Shown here: one piece after another, positions 1-8,673 of the stretch
Position numbering within the stretch: the first letter of the stretch is position 1
Layout of the letters: the number at the start of each line of letters is the position of its first letter
Source of the DNA: CAYMBP01 sp964388745
GTDB taxonomy: Bacteria; Babelota; Babeliae; Babelales; RVW-14
NCBI GenBank assembly: GCA_964388745.1
Contig: CAYMBP010000011.1
Location: 1 to 46,915 of the forward strand
DNA: 46,915 nt
Direction of reading: 5' to 3'
Made by a program: the position numbers and the translations under genes
Notes under the pieces: generated by a model
Database searches by the model: none
What the model saw: only the letters and a program-made list of their open reading frames with translations
What the model was told of the DNA's origin: nothing

Positions 1-26
1 GAGTCTATAAAGACTCTCTCTTTTTT
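1..26 (+). terminator. Partial Rho-independent terminator cut by the window edge
   Basis: The arms GAGTC and GACTC surround the loop TATAAA and are followed by TCTC and then six T. The right arm continues as GACTCTCTCT, so the left arm probably extends beyond base 1. It would end a plus-strand gene lying to the left of the window. The upstream half is not visible. Confidence 0.5.
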
Positions 27-113
27 GTATGCTTTGACGAAGAGATGTGTCTTTAGGTGTGGTTTTGAGAAAACAGATTGAACTAAGTTAAGTCTGCTTA
101 ACTATATATCAGA

Positions 114-1055
114 TTACTCCCGAGAAATTTTGATTACTTCTTGAATGTGGTGAGGAAGTGAATTAAATAGGGCTTTTTCATAATCATTGCGATTAATTGC
201 ATATTTGGGGTGCTTGCTCATTAAGTCAATAAAGTAGATTTGGTCAAAGGAAAGTTTTTCAAGGAATGATGAATTAATGGTATCATAACATATGATTTTA
301 CCATTGTTGTTTACAATAACAAAAGAAGAACCATCGGGTGATAGGGCAACGTTTTGTATTTTTTCGATGGAAAAAAAGGATGTGACTTTAGTTCTTTTTT
401 TCAAGCTCCATAGTTGACATTCATTATTGTCTGATATGGAAAAAAGAGTTGAGCTATCTTCAGAAAGAACAAGTTGTGTAACAGTTGTTGTATGATCATA
501 TAGATGTATAGGCTGAAGCAAAGATGGGTCGCTCATATAGATAGAGTTTTCAGAAGCATGGATTATATTATTTTCTTTGGTAACTGCAAAAAATCGTTGT
601 ATTGGTAGCTTATATCCTGTTTTGATTGCGATTGTATGCTTTTCTTGGGCTATATTAAATGAGATAATATTTCCAGATCCTGAGCATACGATTCTTTTTT
701 CATCAGGCGAAAATGAAAGAAGAACGCTATTGTTGTGATTTTCTTGATTAGGATTATTGATAGAGTCACGGTTATTGTTGAGAATATGGTGCGAAAAACA
801 TTGTTTATCTTGGCTCCAGATATCAATGAAACATTCTGTTGCAAAAGCAAATAATTTATTTGATGGAGAAATGCATATACCATGAACTGTTTTATATCTA
901 AAATGTGAAGTGAGAGCTGAGGGAAGAGCTGTAGGCGTAAAAGCTGAAAGCTCTTTGTAGTATAAACTATTATCTGTTCCCAAAAGCATCACTTTGCCAT
1001 TTGGTGAGCTTGTAAGATATTTATATGTACAATCTATTTTATGTTTCTTAAACAT
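114..1055 (-). CDS. WD40-like beta-propeller protein, probably the detached C-terminal part of the RING protein upstream
   Basis: The reading frame from the ATG at 1055 encodes 313 residues with at least four propeller-type blades, for example FAFATECFIDIWS, a blade starting SFSPDEKR, LFSISDNNECQLWSL and LSPDGSSFVIVNNNGKI. There is no signal peptide and no good Shine-Dalgarno site before this ATG. The same frame stays open upstream, at least to 1151, and encodes more propeller-like sequence (about 32 residues, including LILTWNKELD), so 1055 is unlikely to be the true N-terminus. That extension runs back to an A9 tract (1150-1158) inside the RING gene; a -1 shift there joins both frames into one protein. 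The C-terminus ends with a helix containing SLPHHIQEVI, a motif shared with three other proteins in this window. Function unknown; a protein-interaction scaffold is inferred. Confidence 0.75.
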   Translation of the reverse strand: MFKKHKIDCTYKYLTSSPNGKVMLLGTDNSLYYKELSAFTPTALPSALTSHFRYKTVHGICISPSNKLFAFATECFIDIWSQDKQCFSHHILNNNRDSINNPNQENHNNSVLLSFSPDEKRIVCSGSGNIISFNIAQEKHTIAIKTGYKLPIQRFFAVTKENNIIHASENSIYMSDPSLLQPIHLYDHTTTVTQLVLSEDSSTLFSISDNNECQLWSLKKRTKVTSFFSIEKIQNVALSPDGSSFVIVNNNGKIICYDTINSSFLEKLSFDQIYFIDLMSKHPKYAINRNDYEKALFNSLPHHIQEVIKISRE

Positions 1056-3397
1056 ATCAAGTTCTTTGTTCCAAGTAAGTATAAGGTTATCGTAGTATGA
1101 TATGGTAATTGGGCTTTCTTTCGGCCAGAGGAGCTGCCGAATCTTAAGCTTTTTTTTTGAATGCCAAGTGTGGTAGGAAAGTGTTTATTATTAAAGAAAG
1201 CTGGTTGTTGAATAAGATGCGCTTTAAGCTTGTTTAATTGCTCATCATTTCTTATGATTGGTTGGTAACACTCCTGTGTAGAATACAAATGAGCCGTATC
1301 GACAGTTGACCGACAAATGCCGCATCCATCAGGAATATCTTTAGATTGATATTGTTCACGATAACAATCAAGATGAACGGAGTGAGGCTTTGCACTTGTG
1401 CATGAAACAAATGATTGTTCTGAAAGTGCTTCAAGGCAGATAGAGCAGCATTCATAGTTTTCAATATCCTTTAATGATGAAAAATAATAAAAAAAATCAT
1501 CAAGGTATGGCTTAGTAAACTCATTAAAAAAGATATTCGGTTGTCTAAGATAAAATTGAGTAAAGAATTGCGTTGCTCCTTGTATTGTTTTGAGTGATGC
1601 ATGAAAGATCATCACTTTAAGAGCTGCTTTGAAATTTTTACACTCTAAGCAGAATAAAAAGAGTTTCATGAGGTTGTAACGATATTGAATCGACTTGCTG
1701 CACTCATCCTTATCTTGAGGAAGATAGAGAGTAAGTAGAGCTCCAAACGTTTTACTATGTGTGCTAATAATGGCTGCTTTAATGAGCGATTCTTTTTCTT
1801 GTTGATTGTAGGTTGTCCATTTTTGCATGATGGTAGAAGTGTTGCCATCTAAGATATCAATAATATCTTGAGGGGCCCGCTCAGCATTTTGTTTTTGTGC
1901 ATAGCAAAAAACTTTTTTGATAATCTGTGGATTATTGGTACTGAAAACGGGAGTAAGGGTAAAATGGAATGAATTAAAATCAATTAGTTGCTTTTCAATT
2001 AAAAAGTCGATGACGAGTACTTCTTGATCTTTAATTGCTTTTTCCCACATGTCCTGCCAATTAATTTTAAAGCTTAATTTTTGCCAGAGGTCTTTATTAT
2101 ACTCTTTAAGTACGCTCAGAAGGTTAAGGAGAGAGTACTTTTCACAAAGCATAGCTATAGCAGTTATTTCATGTTCTTGGTTTAACAGAGAGCAGAGATC
2201 ATCAATATGCTCACTGATGTTGTTTATCATCGGTTTGGTCAGGCGTTGAAAGATTTTATCTAAAGCAAAAAGATAACGCCGTATAGATGAAAGTGGATGG
2301 TCTATTAACTGTATTCCTAAAAGATTTTTGAGTTGTGTAATTGCAAGAATTGCGGCTGATTCAATGTCTTTATCTGCATGTGTCTGCTCAATGAGAAGTG
2401 AATCAACTTCTGGTGAACCGTATATGTTATCGAGAGAGATTTCTAGAGGGCTCATTGCTGTTGCTTCAGTTATAAATAAGTCTTTTAACTCCAAAGGATT
2501 TGCAGCTTTAATAAGTGCTGTAATCATTACAAGGTATTTGTGCTGCTCATTAAGAATATCATCTTCGTAGGTATGTGCTTTTTGGTAAAGGGCACCAACA
2601 GACTTTTGTTGTGCAGCAAGATCCAGCGCAGATTTTATTACTTTTGCTCCTTGTCCCAGAAGAAAGGGAACTACCTCATAGAATTGGCCATGTTCTGTAG
2701 CATAGTCTAGAGCTGTCTTGCGTTCAATATTTTTGTTATTAAGAAGCCTTTCTACAAAGACTTTACGCGTGGCTTCTTGCTCAGGTGTTGCTAAGGGATT
2801 CTTTTTAATGAGAGGATGGTTGAACAATTCATGAACGCCGATTTTATTGACCGGTTTTGTAGGATTAAAAAGAGATGCAAAGAAGCGAACGTTAAAGAAA
2901 TCTTTTTCTTCTGAAAAGCAATACTTTATTAGTTTAGGAAAGTCTTCAATAATTATGTAGCCGAGGCCAATAAAGTCATTTGATGTTCTTGCAGTGATCA
3001 TTTCACTATACAGAATTTTAGTTTGTAGAAAACAGGAGATATAAAGTTCTTGGTTATTTTGTATTAGTTCTGTAATAGAGAGCTTATGATCTATGGGTAA
3101 TGCCCCAAGAGCAATATTTATTCTTGAAGCATTATAGGTTGAAAAAAGTTCTTTAAGTTGAAGAATAATTACTTTCTCTTTGTCTGCTCGATTAAGCTCA
3201 TTGAGCTGAGGGTTTTCAAAGATATTTTCAAGCCGATTGATAATTGCTTGATTTGTTGATTGCCATTCCATGGATGAAAAGAGTTTTTTTTCTGATGATT
3301 GATCATCTGGTATCACTTCTGAATGAGGGGTCATGGCGTATATAAGAGGAAAAATAAGTAACTGAAAAAAAAAGAAGAGCCCCATGTACTTTTTCAT
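1034..3397 (-). CDS. Exported protein with weak ankyrin-like helices and a C-terminal RING-H2 finger
   Basis: The ATG at 3397 is preceded by a strong AAGGAGG, so the longer frame opening at 3460 is rejected. The product has 787 residues. Residues 1-22 form a signal peptide (basic start, hydrophobic LFFFFQLLIFPLIYA). The middle is helical, with ankyrin-like stretches near residues 235-270 (TALDYATEHG, SALDLAAQQ). Near the C-terminus the zinc ligands C651, C654, C666, H672, H675, C678, C692 and C695 follow the C3H2C3 (RING-H2) order of eukaryotic ubiquitin E3 ligases, though the third-to-fourth ligand gap is a little long. After IQKK the frame crosses nine A and runs about 40 more codons of low-complexity-looking sequence, overlapping the propeller frame, then stops. 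I infer the natural product may continue into the WD40 frame. An E3-ligase activity toward host proteins is a hypothesis only. Confidence 0.85.
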   Translation of the reverse strand: MKKYMGLFFFFQLLIFPLIYAMTPHSEVIPDDQSSEKKLFSSMEWQSTNQAIINRLENIFENPQLNELNRADKEKVIILQLKELFSTYNASRINIALGALPIDHKLSITELIQNNQELYISCFLQTKILYSEMITARTSNDFIGLGYIIIEDFPKLIKYCFSEEKDFFNVRFFASLFNPTKPVNKIGVHELFNHPLIKKNPLATPEQEATRKVFVERLLNNKNIERKTALDYATEHGQFYEVVPFLLGQGAKVIKSALDLAAQQKSVGALYQKAHTYEDDILNEQHKYLVMITALIKAANPLELKDLFITEATAMSPLEISLDNIYGSPEVDSLLIEQTHADKDIESAAILAITQLKNLLGIQLIDHPLSSIRRYLFALDKIFQRLTKPMINNISEHIDDLCSLLNQEHEITAIAMLCEKYSLLNLLSVLKEYNKDLWQKLSFKINWQDMWEKAIKDQEVLVIDFLIEKQLIDFNSFHFTLTPVFSTNNPQIIKKVFCYAQKQNAERAPQDIIDILDGNTSTIMQKWTTYNQQEKESLIKAAIISTHSKTFGALLTLYLPQDKDECSKSIQYRYNLMKLFLFCLECKNFKAALKVMIFHASLKTIQGATQFFTQFYLRQPNIFFNEFTKPYLDDFFYYFSSLKDIENYECCSICLEALSEQSFVSCTSAKPHSVHLDCYREQYQSKDIPDGCGICRSTVDTAHLYSTQECYQPIIRNDEQLNKLKAHLIQQPAFFNNKHFPTTLGIQKKSLRFGSSSGRKKAQLPYHTTITLYLLGTKNLICLRNIK
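1150..1158 (-). promoter_or_regulatory. A9 slippery tract joining the RING and WD40 frames
   Basis: On the coding strand nine A follow a C. In the RING frame the codons are CAA AAA AAA AGC, which contains the A-AAA-AAA heptamer in the phase needed for -1 frameshifting. After a -1 slip the next codon is AAG and translation continues without a stop into the WD40 frame. One extra A from transcriptional slippage would do the same. No downstream stimulator has been demonstrated. Confidence 0.5.
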
Positions 3398-3598
3398 GAG
3401 AATAACCCTCCTTGAATAACAATTTAAAATAATAACTATTGATTTCATGAAGTCTATCAAATCAATGATTATTTGTTAAGACCTACTTCTGTTAGCCTGT
3501 TCTTTCGTTGTTCTTTTGGCAAGTCGGTGATAGCTTTTGGAGAAAAAGAATTGTTCTATAGTCTATTGCGCTATATTTGTGCGATTTGTTGTTATGGT

Positions 3599-4055
3599 CT
3601 AGAGTCTTGTTGAGAGTTCTTTGTGCACACTAATTTTTACGTTTTTCCAAATTTCTAGAAGTCGTCGGGCGTTGTCAATAATTTTGCCAAGATGGACAGC
3701 GGTGTTTTGGGCGTCTACGCACGCTGCGCATGTCAGACCACTCATGTGCATTATCAACAATGCCAAGCTTTTCAAGTTTGTTGAGACGATCAATCATAGA
3801 AAGAGACGGGCTATTTTCTTGTAAGATATCAAGAAGTAACGGAAATATTTTTGTTCGCATGATATCTTGAAATTTTGCAAATCGACTTGTTACAATTTCC
3901 AGTAATCCAAGATCTTGGAGTGAGATTGTATCTATTTCATCTGCGGTAATAGGCAGGAGGTTATTAATGTGTTGTAAAGCCTGAGTTACTCTTTCTGCGT
4001 GAACAGATGCAACTTTTACTGCTGAGCTAAGAAGAAACTGTATGTTGTTTTTCAG
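3599..4055 (-). pseudogene. Decayed HEPN-domain protein (HepT-like toxin)
   Basis: The minus strand reads as one helical protein from about 4055, with ERVTQALQHI, LLPITADEID and LNKLEKLGIVDNAHEW followed by SDMRS. The frame is then lost near 3735 and ends at a stop around 3675; the adjacent frame resumes with NTAVHLGKIIDNARRLLEIW and ends at 3599. The layout matches HEPN proteins, in which a helix of the form EW-x-x-R-x(4-6)-H carries the RNase motif. Here the break falls exactly in that motif and the expected Arg before the NTAVH segment is Gln. No ATG was found at the 5' end. The gene follows a nucleotidyltransferase gene directly, the standard order of MNT/HEPN modules. Probably inactive. 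Confidence 0.6.
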
Positions 4056-4383
4056 AACAGCTGTACTTCTGTCTTTTGAGCAATATCATAAATAGTTTCA
4101 TAATGATTTCTATTTCCTTGAATAACAACGTCTATTTTTTGTTCTTCAAGTTTTAAGAATATCTCCGATAAAAAATCCAATTTTGCCTGGACTATATCGC
4201 TAGAATTATTTATCTGGGTTTTATGAAAATATCAATATCTCCCCCTTTAGCTGAGAGATCTACTCGTGAGCCAAAGATCCAAAATTCATCTTCAGGATAA
4301 AACACTTTTTGAAATGCTTCTTTAATGATAACTTTTTCACTTTGGGAAAGTCTTACTCCCTCAGTATATCGGCTGCTCGACAT
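4052..4383 (-). pseudogene. Frameshifted MNT-type nucleotidyltransferase (antitoxin-like)
   Basis: From the ATG at 4383 the product begins MSSSRYTEGVRLSQSEK and contains FWIFGSRVDLSAKGGDIDIF, the GS-x(n)-D-x-D signature of minimal nucleotidyltransferases. After residue ~54 (IFIK) the frame hits a stop. One added A in the AAAA run near 4220 restores an open frame with SDIVQAKLDFLSEIF, KLEEQKIDVVI and NHYETIYDIAQKTEVQLF to a TGA at 4052-4054. In the family such proteins (~100-140 aa) AMPylate or otherwise silence a partner HEPN RNase. Either a genuine pseudogene or a homopolymer sequencing error. Confidence 0.65.
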
Positions 4384-4485
4384 TATTTGATTCCATAATC
4401 TGAAAACTTAAGAAAAATAACGTTGTAAAAAGTTTATGCTAAATTGCTTATTTCAGCAAGAAAGCATTTTTTTCTGAGTTTTATC

Positions 4486-6399
4486 TTATCGCATTAGATG
4501 TTTGCTATCAAGTATCCTATACATGCCTTTTTCAGTATCCCAAACAACAAAAATGGTTGTCGGACTCAGCCAGGATTGATCTACAGTAAAGCTGATATCT
4601 GTAATAAATTTTTTATTGATGCGTTCATGAATTTTAAAATGTCCAATCGAACAGGGGTACCAGGTATTAGTGCTGTATCGTTCACTCCGCCAGACATAGG
4701 CCCGGTCACGAGCTGACCATTCAAGGGGATGATCAGAAAATTCCATCCACCAGGCACAGTGTTGTGGATCTTTTGATTGGAGGCGAAAACCACCTGAAAT
4801 TGGAATAATTTCTGACTGTGTTCCTGTGCAGCGATATGGATCATTACATGAAAAAACGCCTTGTTCTGCAAGAGTTGCAAAGGGTTCATGTGCAACTTGC
4901 AGGCTAAGATTGTTACTATAAATTTGAAATATGCTTTGGATATCAGAAACAAATGGTGAGCTTAAAACAACTATTAGTGAGGTATCATCCGGAAGTTTAT
5001 TATGCGCAAAAAATGAGTCGAATCGCTCCTTATATTCAATTCGTTCGAGAGAGTCTCGGTACATGGTGTATCGATTAATAAATGCTCCTCGGGTCGTTAA
5101 AAAAATAAATAATAAGCAGGCGCATGATCCGTATAAACGGTTGCGTTTCTGTTCTTTAAAGAGTAAGTATAGGCCGTACATCAACATGAAGGCAATTACA
5201 GGATAGACAGTATTTAGATAGCGTGGGCATGGGTAGGCAACAACACCAGGCCAGCACATAAAAAAAATACCAGATAATAAAAAGAAGAGGGTAGGTCGTT
5301 TGGAGCGATAACTTTTATAGAGAAAAATAATAAGAAAGAGAAAGAGTAATAAAATACCGAGTTTGGTATAAATTTTTGATGGGCTTATCATTAATAGTGA
5401 AGAGGTCCAGTTAAAGAATTTTTGCTCAAGAAGCTGGAGCATGATTTTTATTTTATAGATAAATGATTCTGGTTGAGTAACTCCATTTATTGTCACATTC
5501 TGTTGTTGGTTAATTATTACTGTTGAATGAGAGATTAGGGTTTGTGGAAAAAGAGATTTGAGTAAAGGAAGACGAAGAAGCAAATTATTGAATGTGCGGG
5601 ATAATGTACCAATACCAAATGCCCATAGTCGCATGAGCCAGTAAGTAGTAAGGGCAATAAAAAGAGGAAGGCTGTGATATAGGCAAAACTGTATGCGAGA
5701 AATGAACATATTGTTTTTGTTGCTCAGGAGTAGAAATAGGCCAACAAAAATCCACAAAGGGACAGTGATTCCATTTTCCCTTGAGAGAAGAGAGCAAAGA
5801 AGCAATAAGCCGGAAAGCCAATAATAAAAAAAGGCCGGATTGTTTTGCTGTATAGACCTTATATAGGCGGTGTAAGTTATTCCCATGAGCAGTAAAAAAA
5901 GTGTCGCCAGGCTATTTTGTAGTGTGGCGATCCAGGTTAGCCAGGAGACATCAGGGTAAAACCCAAAAATGAAGGCAGTGCATATAGAATAACTCAGGGG
6001 TATAAATGATGTACAAAGTAAAAAGAGAAGTGCGCAATTAAGAGCGTGAACGCCAACGTGAAATAAAAAATAAGCGTATGGATTAAAGTTAAACCAGGGT
6101 AAAATGAGAGTAAAGATTAAATGCTGAAATGGTCGCAAAAATCCTGATAAAAAGTTGGGGCGTGAGCGTTGATAGTTAATTGGACAGATGAAGTTGCGGA
6201 CATCCGTTGAAAAAAGGTGTTGTACGTCTTGCCATGATGAAACAATGCCATTTCTGATAGTGCCAATGTCATCTTCACGAAACCATATTTCATTAACAGA
6301 TGTAGCTAAAATAATGAAAATAATAGTAAAAACAAAAAGTGCGCCACCAAAAATTTTATGGGTACGATAGGTCCTTTGATTTTTTTTTGCGGTATTCAT
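4486..6399 (-). CDS. Polytopic membrane protein, GT-C-like glycosyltransferase candidate
   Basis: 637 residues: one N-terminal membrane helix (about 18-34), a first extracytoplasmic loop containing FREDDIGTIRNG, then roughly nine to ten further membrane helices up to about residue 420, and a soluble C-terminal domain of about 200 residues. Multi-spanning enzymes of the GT-C fold use acidic residues in this first loop to bind a lipid-phosphate sugar donor, so the EDD at about 41-43 is a candidate active site. The ATG at 6399 has an AAGAGATCA Shine-Dalgarno and overlaps the end of manC by 44 bp, so translation is probably coupled. It is the last gene of the glycan run. The sugar and acceptor cannot be told from sequence. 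Confidence 0.7.
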   Translation of the reverse strand: MNTAKKNQRTYRTHKIFGGALFVFTIIFIILATSVNEIWFREDDIGTIRNGIVSSWQDVQHLFSTDVRNFICPINYQRSRPNFLSGFLRPFQHLIFTLILPWFNFNPYAYFLFHVGVHALNCALLFLLCTSFIPLSYSICTAFIFGFYPDVSWLTWIATLQNSLATLFLLLMGITYTAYIRSIQQNNPAFFYYWLSGLLLLCSLLSRENGITVPLWIFVGLFLLLSNKNNMFISRIQFCLYHSLPLFIALTTYWLMRLWAFGIGTLSRTFNNLLLRLPLLKSLFPQTLISHSTVIINQQQNVTINGVTQPESFIYKIKIMLQLLEQKFFNWTSSLLMISPSKIYTKLGILLLFLFLIIFLYKSYRSKRPTLFFLLSGIFFMCWPGVVAYPCPRYLNTVYPVIAFMLMYGLYLLFKEQKRNRLYGSCACLLFIFLTTRGAFINRYTMYRDSLERIEYKERFDSFFAHNKLPDDTSLIVVLSSPFVSDIQSIFQIYSNNLSLQVAHEPFATLAEQGVFSCNDPYRCTGTQSEIIPISGGFRLQSKDPQHCAWWMEFSDHPLEWSARDRAYVWRSERYSTNTWYPCSIGHFKIHERINKKFITDISFTVDQSWLSPTTIFVVWDTEKGMYRILDSKHLMR

Positions 6400-7372
6400 T
6401 GATCTCTTTTACTTGTTCTACATTGTTTTGATGACAAATAAGTATGTGATCATCGGTTTCAACAATACGTAACTCATTAACACCTATACAAACGACTTGT
6501 TTATTGCTCAATGCTATGTTATTTTCCCCCGCCATTTCTAACAATTTTGTTTGGTGATTGCCGTAGCGCTGCTCAAGCATTAAGAGGGTATTGAGATTGC
6601 CAACATCATACCACTCACCTGAAAATGGAAAAAGACTAATTTTATTGCTTTTTTCAAGCAGTGCATAATCAAGAGAGAGCGATGGTAGTTGTGCGTAAGA
6701 TAATGGTGTGTGAAGAGTCTCGCTGACTCGTGCATATAGTGTCGGTTGGTGTTTCATGAGTTCTTTTTTGAAGACATCTAGCCGCCCAATGCACATTCCG
6801 CTGTTCCAAAAAATATTTTTTTGTGTTACATACTTTTCAGCTATTTCTTTATTTGGCTTTTCATGAAACTGTGTAACAGGATATGGCTTATCTCTTGTTG
6901 TCTTTGTACTGATATATCCATATCCGGTTGCGGCATGGGTAGGCTCAATGCCAACAAGCACTAATTTTTGGTTATGAACGGCATATTCTGCAGCTCGTAA
7001 TAGTATTGTACGTAGGTATTCAGCATCAGGGATAAAGTGGTCAGCAGGGACCATGAGCAGAATCGTCTCATCATCAAGCGATGTTTGACTCAAAAATGAG
7101 ATAAGTGCTGGTGCGGTGTTCCGTCCACATGGTTCACAGACTAGGTGGTATGTACAAAGGCTTGGTACTTCTTGAATAGCATGAGAGTATTTTTTTTGAG
7201 TAATAATAGTTATCTCTTTTGGTGTGCAGAGTCCATCAAGCCGATTAATCGTTTGTTCAAGAAGTGTTGTTCCATCAAGTAGTTTAAGAAGTTGCTTGGG
7301 ATGCTCTGCTGTGCTGAGTGGCCAGAGCCGCTTACCATGACCACCAGCTAAAATAACAGCGTGCAATTTCAT
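6356..7372 (-). CDS. manC: Mannose-1-phosphate guanylyltransferase
   Basis: Converts mannose-1-phosphate and GTP to GDP-mannose in the cytoplasm. The N-terminus has the nucleotidyltransferase signature AVILAGGHGKRLWPLS followed by HPKQLL (residues 5-29). Also present are MVPADHF, FHEKP, WNSGM and DYALLEKS with EWYDVGN, all typical of the type II / ManC group. At 338 residues it has only the transferase domain; the phosphomannose isomerase cupin domain of bifunctional ManC/AlgA is missing. The ATG overlaps the stop of the upstream glycosyltransferase as ATGA, and the 3' end overlaps the next gene. It supplies donor sugar to the glycan locus, either directly or through dolichol/undecaprenyl-type carriers (inferred). 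Confidence 0.93.
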   Translation of the reverse strand: MKLHAVILAGGHGKRLWPLSTAEHPKQLLKLLDGTTLLEQTINRLDGLCTPKEITIITQKKYSHAIQEVPSLCTYHLVCEPCGRNTAPALISFLSQTSLDDETILLMVPADHFIPDAEYLRTILLRAAEYAVHNQKLVLVGIEPTHAATGYGYISTKTTRDKPYPVTQFHEKPNKEIAEKYVTQKNIFWNSGMCIGRLDVFKKELMKHQPTLYARVSETLHTPLSYAQLPSLSLDYALLEKSNKISLFPFSGEWYDVGNLNTLLMLEQRYGNHQTKLLEMAGENNIALSNKQVVCIGVNELRIVETDDHILICHQNNVEQVKEINEYRKKKSKDLSYP

Positions 7373-8673
7373 GAATTTCTCAATGATGGTATGAGTTGTA
7401 CAATGCCAAGCGAACTGAGTACAAGTAGTTGCATTTCAAAAAGCATTCGAAAACGAGCACATCCATCATGGCCGGTAACTGCTGAAAAATAGGCAAGGTA
7501 GAGCATGAAAAAAAGAAGAAGCTCCCATTGTTGTCGAGCAATCAAAAAGTAACTACCGAATAATAGTAATACTACTCTTATGAGGGTCCATATTATTTCA
7601 CTATATCCTATTCCATGGATCCATGATTTGTTTGTGCCGCCAGTTATATAGTCATGAATTCTTTTTGAGAAAGGCCCTTGTGTTTTAAAGAAAGAGATAT
7701 CGCCGCCTTTTGTTGTAGGTTCAATAAGAAGCTTGAGATTGGTAGTAAAAAGACCAAGCCAGCTTTTTATTATATTTTTGCACCAGACTCTTATAAAAAT
7801 GAATGGGTGGTTGAAAAATTCTGTTTTCATAATACGTAAAATATGTTTTTGAGGCAATTTAATCAGTTGGACTCGCTCATAGTCAGAGCTTGTGCCATTA
7901 AGTTCTGCTTTAACATTCGGGTAAAACCAATGTGTGATATTTTCGCTGCTTAGTCCGCTGATATACCACTCATTAAATGTGTACCAATTGTGTAATGCAT
8001 ACATATTAAGTGGTATGGCAAAAAGCAAAGCCCACAAAAATGCATGAGTGAATGATATAAAAATGGATTTTTTTTGCCAGCGGTTAATGATGATAATTAA
8101 GGGCACTAGTAATATTGGAAAGTAGAGCGCTGCTGGTTTGATTAAAACAGATAGACCTAAAAAAAATGCTGATAAAAGAAGGTGCCTGTATGTTCTTAAC
8201 TGTAGATATCGCACAAATAGCAGGGTAAAAAATAAAAGAAAGAGCGTTAGTGAGATTTCGGTTAAAATGAATTGAGAAAAAGTAAGAAGCCCTAGGTTAA
8301 CACTTCCAAGTAACATAGCGATTAGCCCTGCGCTATAGTTTAGAGATGTAAGAAGAAAAAAAAGCATAAAAATAGAAGCAAGGCTCATAATGACTTGCAG
8401 TATAATAATAGGAATAAGAGCGGGCTGTCCGTATAGCTTATATGCTAGCCCTATGATGAATGGGTACCCTAAGACGTAATAAGGCTTTCCTGGTTTAGGC
8501 CAAACAAAATTGTTGTTGTTATAAAAAAGATCAGCATGGGCAGTATAGGCTTTTGAGTCAATATCGCTATGCGCACTCACTGTTGCAGGAATTACATTAA
8601 AAAGTGCAACAGAAAGGCCTATAAAAAGGCTACAAGAGAGCAACATAATCAGTAGAGTTGTTCTTCTTTTCAT
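7369..8673 (-). CDS. GT-C family membrane glycosyltransferase (ArnT/PMT-like)
   Basis: 434 residues from the ATG at 8673, which overlaps the asnB stop as ATGA; a start ten codons earlier is possible but has no better ribosome site. About ten membrane helices follow. The first outer loop contains HSDIDSKAYTAHADLF, resembling the acidic D-x(3)-Y loop of ArnT/PMT-like enzymes, then GKPYYVLGYPF, which is matched in the paralogue at 12106-13449 (KPYF..PGYSFF). The two are clearly relatives. Predicted to transfer a sugar from a polyprenyl-phosphate carrier on the outer face of the inner membrane. Lies between asnB and manC in the same transcription run. Confidence 0.8.
   Translation of the reverse strand: MKRRTTLLIMLLSCSLFIGLSVALFNVIPATVSAHSDIDSKAYTAHADLFYNNNNFVWPKPGKPYYVLGYPFIIGLAYKLYGQPALIPIIILQVIMSLASIFMLFFLLTSLNYSAGLIAMLLGSVNLGLLTFSQFILTEISLTLFLLFFTLLFVRYLQLRTYRHLLLSAFFLGLSVLIKPAALYFPILLVPLIIIINRWQKKSIFISFTHAFLWALLFAIPLNMYALHNWYTFNEWYISGLSSENITHWFYPNVKAELNGTSSDYERVQLIKLPQKHILRIMKTEFFNHPFIFIRVWCKNIIKSWLGLFTTNLKLLIEPTTKGGDISFFKTQGPFSKRIHDYITGGTNKSWIHGIGYSEIIWTLIRVVLLLFGSYFLIARQQWELLLFFMLYLAYFSAVTGHDGCARFRMLFEMQLLVLSSLGIVQLIPSLRNS

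Noticed and set aside
3621..3824. Plus-strand ORF over the HEPN remnant
   Set aside because: The minus-strand reading gives recognisable HEPN features; the plus frame has none and no ribosome site.
4581..4952. 123-aa minus-strand ORF
   Set aside because: It is a shifted-frame shadow of the membrane protein at 4486-6399 with no start signal.
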